Shown here in pieces: positions 51,434 through 58,142 of a DNA stretch of 58,142 nucleotides. The stretch covers positions 1-58,142 of the forward strand of contig JACPNV010000016.1 of NCBI GenBank assembly GCA_016185305.1. The letters are read 5' to 3'. Positions within the stretch are counted from its first letter, which is position 1. Each line of letters opens with the position of its first letter. The position numbers and the translations under genes were made by a program. The notes below the pieces were generated by a model. The model had not been told where the DNA came from and did not search any database. It worked only from the letters and a program-made list of their open reading frames with translations. This stretch comes from Actinomycetota bacterium (GTDB lineage: Bacteria > Actinomycetota > Acidimicrobiia > Acidimicrobiales > Acidimicrobilacustridaceae).

Positions 51434-52564
51434 CTACGGGACAGACAGCGGTGCGTAGTACTCGGCGTCGGGGTCGGGGGTCGGAGCCGCCTCGTCGTCG
51501 AAGGCCGCCAGAAGCTCGTACATCTGGTCGTTCAGCGCGCTCGGCACCGACCAGTCGAGATCGCCGGCGACGCCGGCCGCGTCGGCGAAGGGCCGCAGGA
51601 AGGTGAAGTAGACGTACGCGCCGCAGCGGATCATCTCGTCGCGGCTCATCGCCGCGATGTTGCGGTAGTGCTGCCGGTTGGCGTCCCGGACGACGGCGAC
51701 GATGTCGTCCAGCTCGCCGAGCGGCACGAGCTCGAGCGAGCGTTGCGGCGTGTCGGTTGTGTAGAGCGAGAAGCCGACCAATCGGTCGAGGTAGTCCTCC
51801 GGCGTGGTGACCGCAGTGCCGAAGTCGGTCACGCGCAGATCGACACCGTCCAGCACGAGCGCGGCGGTCAGGTTGTGGTACGGGACTTCCCTCGCGACGT
51901 CGGACCACCAGAAGTCGCTCTGGCTCATGCGGTAGAAGTCGCGCACCAGCAGCACACGACCGTCGGGCAAGGGATAGGGGCCCGTGTCGCCGCTGCCGAC
52001 GCGGGTGTCGAAGTACAACAGGAACAAGTAGTTCACCAACGTTGCGTTGAACTTCTTGATCTGCGTGCGGAACGCATCGGTCACGACCGGAACCACACCC
52101 TCCACCAGCGGTGCAAGTACGTCGTTGCCGTACGGCCGCACGATGCCGCCGGCGTCCCACGCCTGCCGGGTGCCGTCCTGGCGGCGGAACGCCATCGCGG
52201 CGCGCTCCCAGAAGTCCATGACCGTGAAGGCGTCGTCGAGTGAAGGATCGGCCGTCGTGAGGATCTTGCGACCGAGCAACCAGAAGTTGGCGATCGACCA
52301 GAGGTAGACCGAGTTGACGTTCGAGCCGGGTCGGTGCCCGGTCAGACCGATGTCGCCGGCCGGCCGGGCCGCATCGATGGCTTTCATCATCTCGGGGTAG
52401 CGCAGGAACGACTCGGCGCACGCCACCAGGATGTAGGGCGTCACCGGGATGAGCTGCGATCGGTACGACGTCCGCTCGATGGTCAGCGCCTGGGCGATCG
52501 GGCCGTGATAGGCGATCAGCTCGTCGGCCTTCGCGTGCATCTGTTGGCGCGACCGCTCAGCCAC
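51434..52564 (-). CDS. Unrecognised protein co-transcribed with a swivel-domain protein
   Basis: A protein of up to 376 residues without a family I can name. It is soluble and mixed alpha/beta with many aromatic residues; conserved-looking patches are LIPVTPYILVACAESFLRYP, GLTGHRPGSNVNSVYLWSIA, IVRPYGNDVLAPLVEGVVPV and RDFYRMSQSDFWWSD. The GTG at 52564 overlaps the upstream gene by eight bases; an ATG eight codons later (MHAKADELIAYHG) is also possible. Tight coupling to a phosphohistidine swivel domain suggests it is the enzyme or acceptor served by that domain, but no nucleotide-binding motif is evident. Confidence 0.7.
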   Translation of the reverse strand: MAERSRQQMHAKADELIAYHGPIAQALTIERTSYRSQLIPVTPYILVACAESFLRYPEMMKAIDAARPAGDIGLTGHRPGSNVNSVYLWSIANFWLLGRKILTTADPSLDDAFTVMDFWERAAMAFRRQDGTRQAWDAGGIVRPYGNDVLAPLVEGVVPVVTDAFRTQIKKFNATLVNYLFLLYFDTRVGSGDTGPYPLPDGRVLLVRDFYRMSQSDFWWSDVAREVPYHNLTAALVLDGVDLRVTDFGTAVTTPEDYLDRLVGFSLYTTDTPQRSLELVPLGELDDIVAVVRDANRQHYRNIAAMSRDEMIRCGAYVYFTFLRPFADAAGVAGDLDWSVPSALNDQMYELLAAFDDEAAPTPDPDAEYYAPLSVP

Positions 52565-52916
52565 GAAGCACGCCTTGCTCGCCCGAGCAGTCGAGCTCGA
52601 CCGGTGCACCGTTCGCCGGTTCGCCGTCGAGGAAGGTCGCACCCATGATGCACGGGACCTGGAACTCGCGGCTCACGATCCCGATGTGCGAGCGCAGCGT
52701 GCCCCCCGTGCAGACGACGCCGGCCAGCTCGTCGAAGATGGGCGAGAGGAAGGTGGCGCCCGCGTCGCGCACAAGCACGATCGTGCCCTCGGCGCCACTG
52801 TCCATCAGGTCGAGCACATCCTCTGGACCCTCCATCACCCGCCAGCGGCCGGAGACGCTCGGGCTGTCGAACACCTTTCCGCCGGTTGCGAGCACACGAA
52901 GCCCGTCGTTGGTCAT
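52557..52916 (-). CDS. Stand-alone PEP-utilising-enzyme swivel (phosphohistidine) domain
   Basis: A 119-residue protein that is just the mobile phosphohistidine domain of PEP-utilising enzymes: the loop TGGTLRSHIGIVSREFQVPC carries the phosphoryl-accepting His77, followed by the usual IMGAT strand and a closing VELDCSGEQG turn. In full enzymes (PEP synthase, pyruvate phosphate dikinase, rifampicin phosphotransferase) it swings between an ATP-grasp and a substrate domain; phenylphosphate synthase is a known case where it is on a separate chain. No ATP-grasp gene is adjacent; only the unknown gene at 51434-52564 is coupled to it. Confidence 0.85.
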   Translation of the reverse strand: MTNDGLRVLATGGKVFDSPSVSGRWRVMEGPEDVLDLMDSGAEGTIVLVRDAGATFLSPIFDELAGVVCTGGTLRSHIGIVSREFQVPCIMGATFLDGEPANGAPVELDCSGEQGVLRG

Positions 52917-52960
52917 CGGCCCGGATGGTATCGGGACCGGCCAGCACTAGCCTGCGCTAC

Positions 52961-53341
52961 GTGCCTGCGTTCCTCTCTGACGAATGGCTCCACACGCTCG
53001 ACATCGCGGCACGAAGCGACGACGACTTGCGGACGGCGGCAGCCGAGCTCGACCTGATCATCCAGCAGAAGGTGACGGGCACGAGCAACGGCGATGTCGC
53101 CTACCACGTGGTGCTGACGCCGGCCGCGGTTGGTGTGCGCCCGGGCGTTGCACCCGATCCGACCATCACCTTCACGACCGACCTCGCCTCGGCCCGCGCC
53201 ATCGCGAACGGCTCCGAGAGCGCCCAGGCCGCCTTCATCGACGGGCGCCTGCGGGTCGGGGGAGACCTCCGCCGGCTGCTCGACGCCCAGGGAGCGCTGG
53301 CCCGCCTCGGCGACACGCTGGCCGCCGCGTCCCATGCCTGA
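52961..53341 (+). CDS. SCP2 sterol-binding-like domain protein
   Basis: A 126-residue single-domain protein resembling SCP2: VAYHVVLTPAAVGVRPG, then DPTITFTTDLASARAIANGS and QAAFIDGRLRVGGDLRRLLD, the typical strand and helix sequence lining the lipid pocket. The GTG at 52961 is the plausible start after a short divergent promoter gap. Its end overlaps the Fpg/Nei gene by eight bases. Possible role: lipid or sterol binding; not an enzyme by itself. Confidence 0.82.
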   Translation: MPAFLSDEWLHTLDIAARSDDDLRTAAAELDLIIQQKVTGTSNGDVAYHVVLTPAAVGVRPGVAPDPTITFTTDLASARAIANGSESAQAAFIDGRLRVGGDLRRLLDAQGALARLGDTLAAASHA

Positions 53342-54185
53342 GCTACCAGAGCTGCAAGCCCACGCCGAACGGCTCACCGAAGCGTTCGGCGGGCGGGTGC
53401 TCACGGGCTTCAAGCCCTTGACGTTCACCGCGCTCAAGACGTACGCGCCGAAACCGGACGAAGCGGTGGGCCACGCGCTGCGCGGTGTCGGCCGGCGCGG
53501 GAAGCACCTGCTGATGGAGGTCGAGCCCGGTAGCGGTGACGACCTGACGTTCGTCGTCCACTTGATGCAGGGCGGCCGGCTGAGACCCGACGAGAAGCAG
53601 GCACCCAAGCCGCGCGGCGGCATCGCCCGGTGGGTGTTCGACGAGGGTCCCGCGCTCCTGCTCACCGAGGCCGGAACCGACAAGCGCGCCGGCGTGTGGG
53701 TCGTGGCGGGCGATCCCGACGACCACGAGCCAATCGTCGGCCTCGGACCGGACGCGGACGCGATCGACGAGAGCGCGCTGGCGGCGATCATGAAGGAGCA
53801 CTCGGGGCGCCTCCACGGCGTGCTGCGCGATCAGCGCGCGATCGCCGGCATCGGTCGCCGCCTCGCCAACGAGATCTGCCATCGGGCGAAGCTCTCACCG
53901 TTCGCCAACGCGTCCAGGCTGACCGGCGACGAGATCGGCCGGCTGTTCGCGGCGACGAACGCCTGCCTCCACGGCTCGCTCGCGTACGAGCGCTCGCGCG
54001 ACGACATGAGCTCGTCGAAGGAACGCCCCGCCGGCGTTCATCACCGCGCCGGCGAGGAGTGCCCCGTGTGCGGCGACAACGTCCGGGCCGTCGAGTACCG
54101 CTCCTACACGGTCAACTACTGCCCGACCTGCCAGACCGGCGGCAAGATCCTCGCCGACAACACGACGTCGAAGTTCCTCAAGTAG
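53334..54185 (+). CDS. Fpg/Nei-family DNA glycosylase
   Basis: A 283-residue DNA repair enzyme that removes oxidised bases and nicks the strand. MPELPEL supplies the catalytic Pro and Glu after loss of Met; RRGKHLLMEV contains the conserved lysine; a helix-two-turn-helix follows (AGIGRRLANEICHRAKLSPF). The zinc finger is CPVCG...YCPTCQTGGK with four cysteines; the usual arginine after CQ-x-G is lysine here. The ATG at 53334 is fixed by the N-terminal Pro requirement. It overlaps the SCP2 gene. Confidence 0.93.
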   Translation: MPELPELQAHAERLTEAFGGRVLTGFKPLTFTALKTYAPKPDEAVGHALRGVGRRGKHLLMEVEPGSGDDLTFVVHLMQGGRLRPDEKQAPKPRGGIARWVFDEGPALLLTEAGTDKRAGVWVVAGDPDDHEPIVGLGPDADAIDESALAAIMKEHSGRLHGVLRDQRAIAGIGRRLANEICHRAKLSPFANASRLTGDEIGRLFAATNACLHGSLAYERSRDDMSSSKERPAGVHHRAGEECPVCGDNVRAVEYRSYTVNYCPTCQTGGKILADNTTSKFLK

Positions 54186-54215
54186 CGGCGTGGCTGGTGG
54201 ACGGCCGCGACGCCG

Positions 54216-55205
54216 TCAGTCGATGAGGCCGAGCTCGCGCACGGTGTCGCGCTCTTCCACGAGCTCGGAGATCGTCGCAGCGATGCGCTGCTGGGAGAAC
54301 TCGTTGTGGTCGAGCCCTTGCACGATCTCCCACTCGCCGCCCTTGGTCCGGACCGGGAAGGAGGAGAGCAGCCCTTCGGGCACGCCGTAGCTGCCGTCGG
54401 AAGGCACCGCCATGCTGACCCAATCGTCGTCGGCCGTGCCCTCCATCCAGTCATGCACGTGGTGGATGGCTGCGTTGGCTGCGCTGGCCGCGCTGGACAG
54501 ACCGCGGGCCTCGATGATGGCCGCGCCGCGCTGCTGCACGGCCGGGATGAAGGTCGACTCGATCCAGCTCTGGTCACCGATGACCTCGTGGGCAGGCTTG
54601 CCCTGGATCTCGGCGTGGAAGACGTTCGGGTACTGCGTCGACGAGTGGTTGCCCCAGATGGCGAGCTTGGCGACGTCGGTCACCGGAACACCCGCCTTCG
54701 CGGCGAGCTGCGCGACCGCGCGGTTGTGGTCGAGGCGGGTCATGGCGGTGAACCGCTCGTTCGCGATCGACGGAGCGTTGTTCATGGCGATCAGGCAGTT
54801 CGTGTTGGCGGGGTTGCCGACCACGAGCACGCGCACGTCGCCGGCCGCGTTGTCGTTCAACGCCTTGCCCTGGACGGTGAAGATGGCACCGTTCGCTTCG
54901 AGCAGCTCCTTGCGCTCCATGCCCTTGGACCGCGGCCGGGAGCCGACGAGCATGGCGAAGTTCACGCCCTCGAACGCCACGTTGGGGTCGTCGGTCTGGA
55001 CGACCCCTTGCAGCAAGGGGAACGCGCAGTCCTCGAGCTCCATGCACACGCCCTTCAGCGCGTCGAGCGCGGGGGTGATCTCGAGAAGCTGCAGGATGAC
55101 CGGTTGGTCCTCGCCGAGCATCTGGCCGCTGGCGACTCGGAAGAGGAGGCTGTAGCCGATCTGGCCGGCAGCTCCGGTGACAGCGACACGGACGGGTTGG
55201 TTCAC
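54216..55205 (-). CDS. mdh: Malate dehydrogenase
   Basis: A 329-residue NAD-dependent enzyme, the same length as the M. tuberculosis protein and very similar to it: [20 protein letters not shown] for NAD binding, [20 protein letters not shown] with substrate arginines, [17 protein letters not shown], and the catalytic histidine in [11 protein letters not shown]. The GTG at 55205 has GGAG eight bases upstream and gives the expected length; a GTG at 55217 would add four residues. It belongs to the citric acid cycle together with sdhCAB. Confidence 0.97.
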   Translation of the reverse strand: MNQPVRVAVTGAAGQIGYSLLFRVASGQMLGEDQPVILQLLEITPALDALKGVCMELEDCAFPLLQGVVQTDDPNVAFEGVNFAMLVGSRPRSKGMERKELLEANGAIFTVQGKALNDNAAGDVRVLVVGNPANTNCLIAMNNAPSIANERFTAMTRLDHNRAVAQLAAKAGVPVTDVAKLAIWGNHSSTQYPNVFHAEIQGKPAHEVIGDQSWIESTFIPAVQQRGAAIIEARGLSSAASAANAAIHHVHDWMEGTADDDWVSMAVPSDGSYGVPEGLLSSFPVRTKGGEWEIVQGLDHNEFSQQRIAATISELVEERDTVRELGLID

Positions 55206-55282
55206 GGGGTTCTCCACGACGTCTTGACTGATCGTCCGAATCTAGTGATCACAGCCGGCGCCACGAAAACCGAGACGCACCG

Positions 55283-56746
55283 TCACGAGTCGGCCGCGAC
55301 GGCGAGTCGCAACAAGTCGGTGATCGTCGCCGACAGCGGCTGCGTCTGCCGGCCGGGTACCGGCATGACGGTCTCGGGGACGAGCACGCGCAGAGCCTTC
55401 GGTTTGATGGTGATCCGGACCGGCGAGTCGAAGGTGAGGGCTTCGCCATCCACGCCGGCGTAGATCTGCCCTCGCGAAGGGCACGCAACCTCGAAGCTCG
55501 CGGCCGGCCACTGCCAGAAGCCGTCCTGTGCGCCCAGCGTCCCGAGGACGGCGGCCGTGGTGATCCGGCGGAGCTGCTTCTCATCCGCCGGTTCGAGCAC
55601 GGTGATCTGGAGCTCGCCGCTCTCCAGCGACGCACGCACGCCCATCTCGCTGAACGAACCCATCTCGTACGCGCCGACAGCTACGAGGATCATGAACGCT
55701 GACCGGAACGACTCACCGCCAGGGCCGTTGAACTCCAAGGGGCTGGGCTCGCGCCCGCCGGAGAGGATCTCGCTGACAAGGTTCTGCCCCGTCTCGATCT
55801 TCGCGTCGCGATAGCCGGGTTCGTGCACCAGGTCGGCATACACACCGAAGCTCGCGTTGTTGAGGAACAGCCGGTCGTTGATGTCGCCCATGTCGACCTG
55901 CACCTCGTGCCCGTAGAACGCGGCGAGCGCGTCGAGCGGCGACGATCGGTCGAGACCGAGGTCGCGGGCGAAGTGGTTGCGCGTACCGACCGGGATGCAG
56001 ACGAACGGCACATCGTGCTTCGCCGCGATCGACGCGACCAGGCCAAGCGAGCCGTCACCGCCGGCCATGCCAAGGGCTTCGGCCCCGCCCCGCACAAGCC
56101 CTTCGGCCAGCTCGACGAGATCGTCGCCCTTGTGCAGGACCTTCACGTGGATGCCCATGCGCTTGGCGTGGTGCGCCAGCTCGATCTGCTCCGCCTTCCC
56201 ACCGCCCGACTTCTCGTTCACGATGAGCCCGCATGGGATGGTGACCTGCCGCAGCGGCACGCTCGGCTTGGCCGCGGCCGCAGGCAACGCGACTCGGTTC
56301 TCACGCCAGCGCTTGTACGCGGGCCCGAGGTCGAGGGCGCGCGCCGAGAAGTACCCGAACAAGACGCCGAAGCCCACGATGCTGAACACGGCACGAGGAC
56401 GGTTCAGCGCGAACCCGATGACGGCGACGACGACCGATGCTGCCGCCACCCCGGCGAGGAGGTAGCCGAGATGGCGCTTCACCCGCCGTCCCGTCACCGA
56501 CCACCAGATGCCTATTGCCAGCAGGCCGAGATCGACGAGCAAACCGATCATCTCGACGAAGTCTTGGACGATGACCACCGCGACCCTGGCGACGAGGAGG
56601 ACGAGGGAGATCAGCGCGATCCACGCGGCGACCTTGCGCCCGCCGAGAACGCGCCGGACCGGACGGTCGTGCGGCGGCGCAGAGCCGGCACCAGGAGCCG
56701 GCCCATCGGCTGTGCCGGTCTCAGGAGCGGTGGCGTCTTCGGTCAC
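55283..56746 (-). CDS. Diacylglycerol-kinase-like (DAGK/YegS) lipid kinase with membrane N terminus
   Basis: A 487-residue protein. Three to four membrane helices occupy residues 40-140 (WIALISLVLLVARVAVVIV and YLLAGVAAASVVVAVIGFAL). The kinase domain starts at GLIVNEKSGGGKAEQIELA, carries the nucleotide loop GMAGGDGSLGLVAS and CIPVGTRNHFARDLGLD, and ends in the beta domain GQIYAGVDGEAL. It probably phosphorylates a membrane lipid. The GTG at 56746 overlaps the stop of the upstream membrane-protein gene (GTGA). Fused membrane helices are unusual for this soluble kinase family. Confidence 0.88.
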   Translation of the reverse strand: MTEDATAPETGTADGPAPGAGSAPPHDRPVRRVLGGRKVAAWIALISLVLLVARVAVVIVQDFVEMIGLLVDLGLLAIGIWWSVTGRRVKRHLGYLLAGVAAASVVVAVIGFALNRPRAVFSIVGFGVLFGYFSARALDLGPAYKRWRENRVALPAAAAKPSVPLRQVTIPCGLIVNEKSGGGKAEQIELAHHAKRMGIHVKVLHKGDDLVELAEGLVRGGAEALGMAGGDGSLGLVASIAAKHDVPFVCIPVGTRNHFARDLGLDRSSPLDALAAFYGHEVQVDMGDINDRLFLNNASFGVYADLVHEPGYRDAKIETGQNLVSEILSGGREPSPLEFNGPGGESFRSAFMILVAVGAYEMGSFSEMGVRASLESGELQITVLEPADEKQLRRITTAAVLGTLGAQDGFWQWPAASFEVACPSRGQIYAGVDGEALTFDSPVRITIKPKALRVLVPETVMPVPGRQTQPLSATITDLLRLAVAADS

Positions 56747-57891
56747 CCCGACCGGTCCAGCGCCGGCTTGGGAGTGCGCCCCGGGATTCGCGGCCAGCGC
56801 ACCGGCACCTCCCGGCGGTTCGCGTACATGTCGAGCACGAGCAGCGTGATCGACGCTCCAAGGGTTCTCGTCGAGTTGGTGCTGTTCGAGATGACCTGTC
56901 CGTGTGTGAAGGGAAGCAGCGCCGCCAGCGGGGCCGCCGCCCAGAGCTCGAGCGTGCGGCGGCGGAAGAAGCGGACGATGACCGCGATCGTGACGAGCAG
57001 CACGACCAGGGCGACGACGAAGTCGGGCCAGCGGTCATAGGCCGACCAGCTGTTGAGGTAGGCGTCCAGCCAACCGCTGAACGGGATGGCGACGAACGTC
57101 GCCACGTTCACACCGGTGGTCATCCGGGCGTGTGTGTACAAGAACCACGCACCCGCGGCAACGGTCGGTACGGCGACCAGCCGGACGCGTGCCCACACCG
57201 GGCGGCCCACCGCGCCGACAGCAACGCCCAGCACGGCGGCGAGCATGACCTCGCGCGACATGACCGTCACGGTGCCCGCGACGAGTGCCCAGCCCCACCG
57301 TCCTCGACGGACGGCGAGCACGGCCCCGACCAGACCGGCAAGGGCCCAGACGTCGGGCAGGTCGAGCATGACGCCCACGAGCACGAGTGGATTCGCGGCG
57401 AAGGCCAAGCCCGCGCGCGGCGGCGCTCGCAGCTCGCTCGCCAGCCGCGACGTGAGGTAGGTGCCGATGCCGACCGCGATCAGGTTGGAGAGGACCAAAC
57501 CCCACAACAGGGCCTGCTCTCCCCCCAGGCGGAACGGCGCCGCGGTCAAGGGGTAGAAGATCCGCTGCGTCCGGTACGTCGCCGAGTCGAAGTACCGATC
57601 CATGTCGCCGGGATTCAGCAACAGCGGGTCGCGTGCCACCAGCCAGTAGTACTGGCCGTCGTGGTGGTCGACGAACGGGACGTTCACGTCTTCATGCCCG
57701 AGGATCTCTCGGGCCCGTTGGACCATCGCCGGGTCGTTCTTGCCCAGCTTCACGAACCACTCGGCGTTTCCGCCCTGCGCCATCGCGATGACGAGACTGA
57801 TCGCGAGGTAGGCGAGAGCGGCACCTATAGCAAGCCGCAACGCGTTGGCGCGTTCAGGTCTCGTCGCCGATGAGCGCGCCGTTGACGCCAT
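56743..57891 (-). CDS. Polytopic membrane protein, GT-C-like
   Basis: A 382-residue integral membrane protein with about eight to nine helices. After the first helix, a long extracytoplasmic loop holds VPFVDHHDGQYYWLVARDP, reminiscent of the acidic first loop of GT-C glycosyltransferases (polyprenyl-phosphate-sugar dependent). Another block is MSREVMLAAVLGVAVGAVG. ATG at 57891. It is coupled to the lipid-kinase gene, which suggests a joint role in envelope lipid or glycan metabolism; this is inference. Confidence 0.75.
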   Translation of the reverse strand: MASTARSSATRPERANALRLAIGAALAYLAISLVIAMAQGGNAEWFVKLGKNDPAMVQRAREILGHEDVNVPFVDHHDGQYYWLVARDPLLLNPGDMDRYFDSATYRTQRIFYPLTAAPFRLGGEQALLWGLVLSNLIAVGIGTYLTSRLASELRAPPRAGLAFAANPLVLVGVMLDLPDVWALAGLVGAVLAVRRGRWGWALVAGTVTVMSREVMLAAVLGVAVGAVGRPVWARVRLVAVPTVAAGAWFLYTHARMTTGVNVATFVAIPFSGWLDAYLNSWSAYDRWPDFVVALVVLLVTIAVIVRFFRRRTLELWAAAPLAALLPFTHGQVISNSTNSTRTLGASITLLVLDMYANRREVPVRWPRIPGRTPKPALDRSG

Positions 57892-57900
57892 GCCCGGAGA

Positions 57901-58142
57901 TTAGGCGGGAAGTTGCATGCTCTTGACTTCGAGGAACTCTTCCAGGCCGAACGGCCCGAGCTCTCGCCCATTGCCCGACTGCTTGTAACCGCCGAACGGC
58001 GCCTGGATGTTGAACGCGCCGCCGTTGATCTCGACCTGCCCGGTGCGCAGACGGCGAGCCACGGACTTGGCCCGCTCGACATCGCCAGACTGCACGCCGC
58101 CAGCCAGACCGTAGACCGTCGAGTTCGCGATCTCGATCGCTT
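57901..58142 (-). CDS. Aldehyde dehydrogenase, C-terminal part
   Basis: The last 80 codons of an NAD(P)-dependent aldehyde dehydrogenase; the gene begins beyond the right edge. Visible are [35 protein letters not shown], and the family end [20 protein letters not shown] with [13 protein letters not shown]. The catalytic cysteine and glutamate lie outside the window. It ends ten bases before the membrane-protein start on the same strand, so they may share a transcript. Confidence 0.95.
   Translation of the reverse strand, partial: AIEIANSTVYGLAGGVQSGDVERAKSVARRLRTGQVEINGGAFNIQAPFGGYKQSGNGRELGPFGLEEFLEVKSMQLPA

Overview
This is a high-GC, gene-dense stretch of chromosome from an actinobacterium. 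It carries two WhiB proteins, a SigE/RseA-like sigma/anti-sigma pair, a mycobacterial-type malate dehydrogenase, a CadI-like VOC protein, a polyphosphate kinase locus, and a secreted protein built on GWW-x-DGxWYPP repeats. That combination points to the Acidimicrobiia (Ilumatobacter-like) more than to Mycobacterium or Streptomyces; this placement is inference from gene content, not a phylogeny. Genes are packed with many 4-bp ATGA/GTGA overlaps, and GTG starts are common.

Layout. 1-0.2 kb: the start of a DUF222/HNH-type gene running off the left edge. 0.4-3.3 kb: an arsenic/metal island: an ArsR-ArsC fusion, a second ArsC and an aquaglyceroporin in one overlapping operon, then a separate ArsR facing a CadI/ArsI-like protein across a repeated operator. 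3.3-8.1 kb: a WYL regulator divergent from a DrrAB-type ABC exporter whose permease start is broken by an 11-bp tandem duplication, then a TauE/SafE permease divergent from a LysR regulator. 8.1-15.1 kb: a polyphosphate locus (ppk1, CYTH-CHAD, Nudix), small unknowns and an HtrA protease. 15.4-19.7 kb: WhiB, NhaA, glutamate formimidoyltransferase, a SigE-like ECF factor with a likely autoregulated promoter and its membrane anti-sigma factor, and a second WhiB. 19.9-27.4 kb: a broken macrodomain gene, a VWA protein, GH1 and GH13 glycosidases, an MBOAT acyltransferase and rpiA. 27.4-39.3 kb: a repeat-bearing surface protein, AqpZ, a MoxR-like ATPase that probably works with the VWA protein, two PAS/GAF/GGDEF/EAL proteins and a GH2 enzyme. 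39.3-42.8 kb: succinate dehydrogenase sdhCAB.

43-50 kb is more worn: a secreted hydrolase, DedA, an FAA hydrolase with a truncated VOC gene in front, a second ECF sigma factor plus membrane partner, and a graveyard with an RHS-repeat fragment and a possible tyrosine-recombinase tail. 49.9-58.1 kb: a long structured leader before a MarR gene, a proline-rich protein, a two-gene unit pairing a stand-alone phosphohistidine swivel domain with an unrecognised protein, SCP2, Fpg/Nei, malate dehydrogenase, a diacylglycerol-kinase-like enzyme with a polytopic partner, and the end of an aldehyde dehydrogenase.

The most interesting points are the two differently built arsenic operators, the frameshifting 11-bp duplication in the exporter permease, the swivel-domain operon, the structured leader at 49.93-50.06 kb, and the ECF-type promoters in front of the SigE-like gene and one whiB. 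No tRNA, rRNA, CRISPR array or complete insertion sequence was seen.
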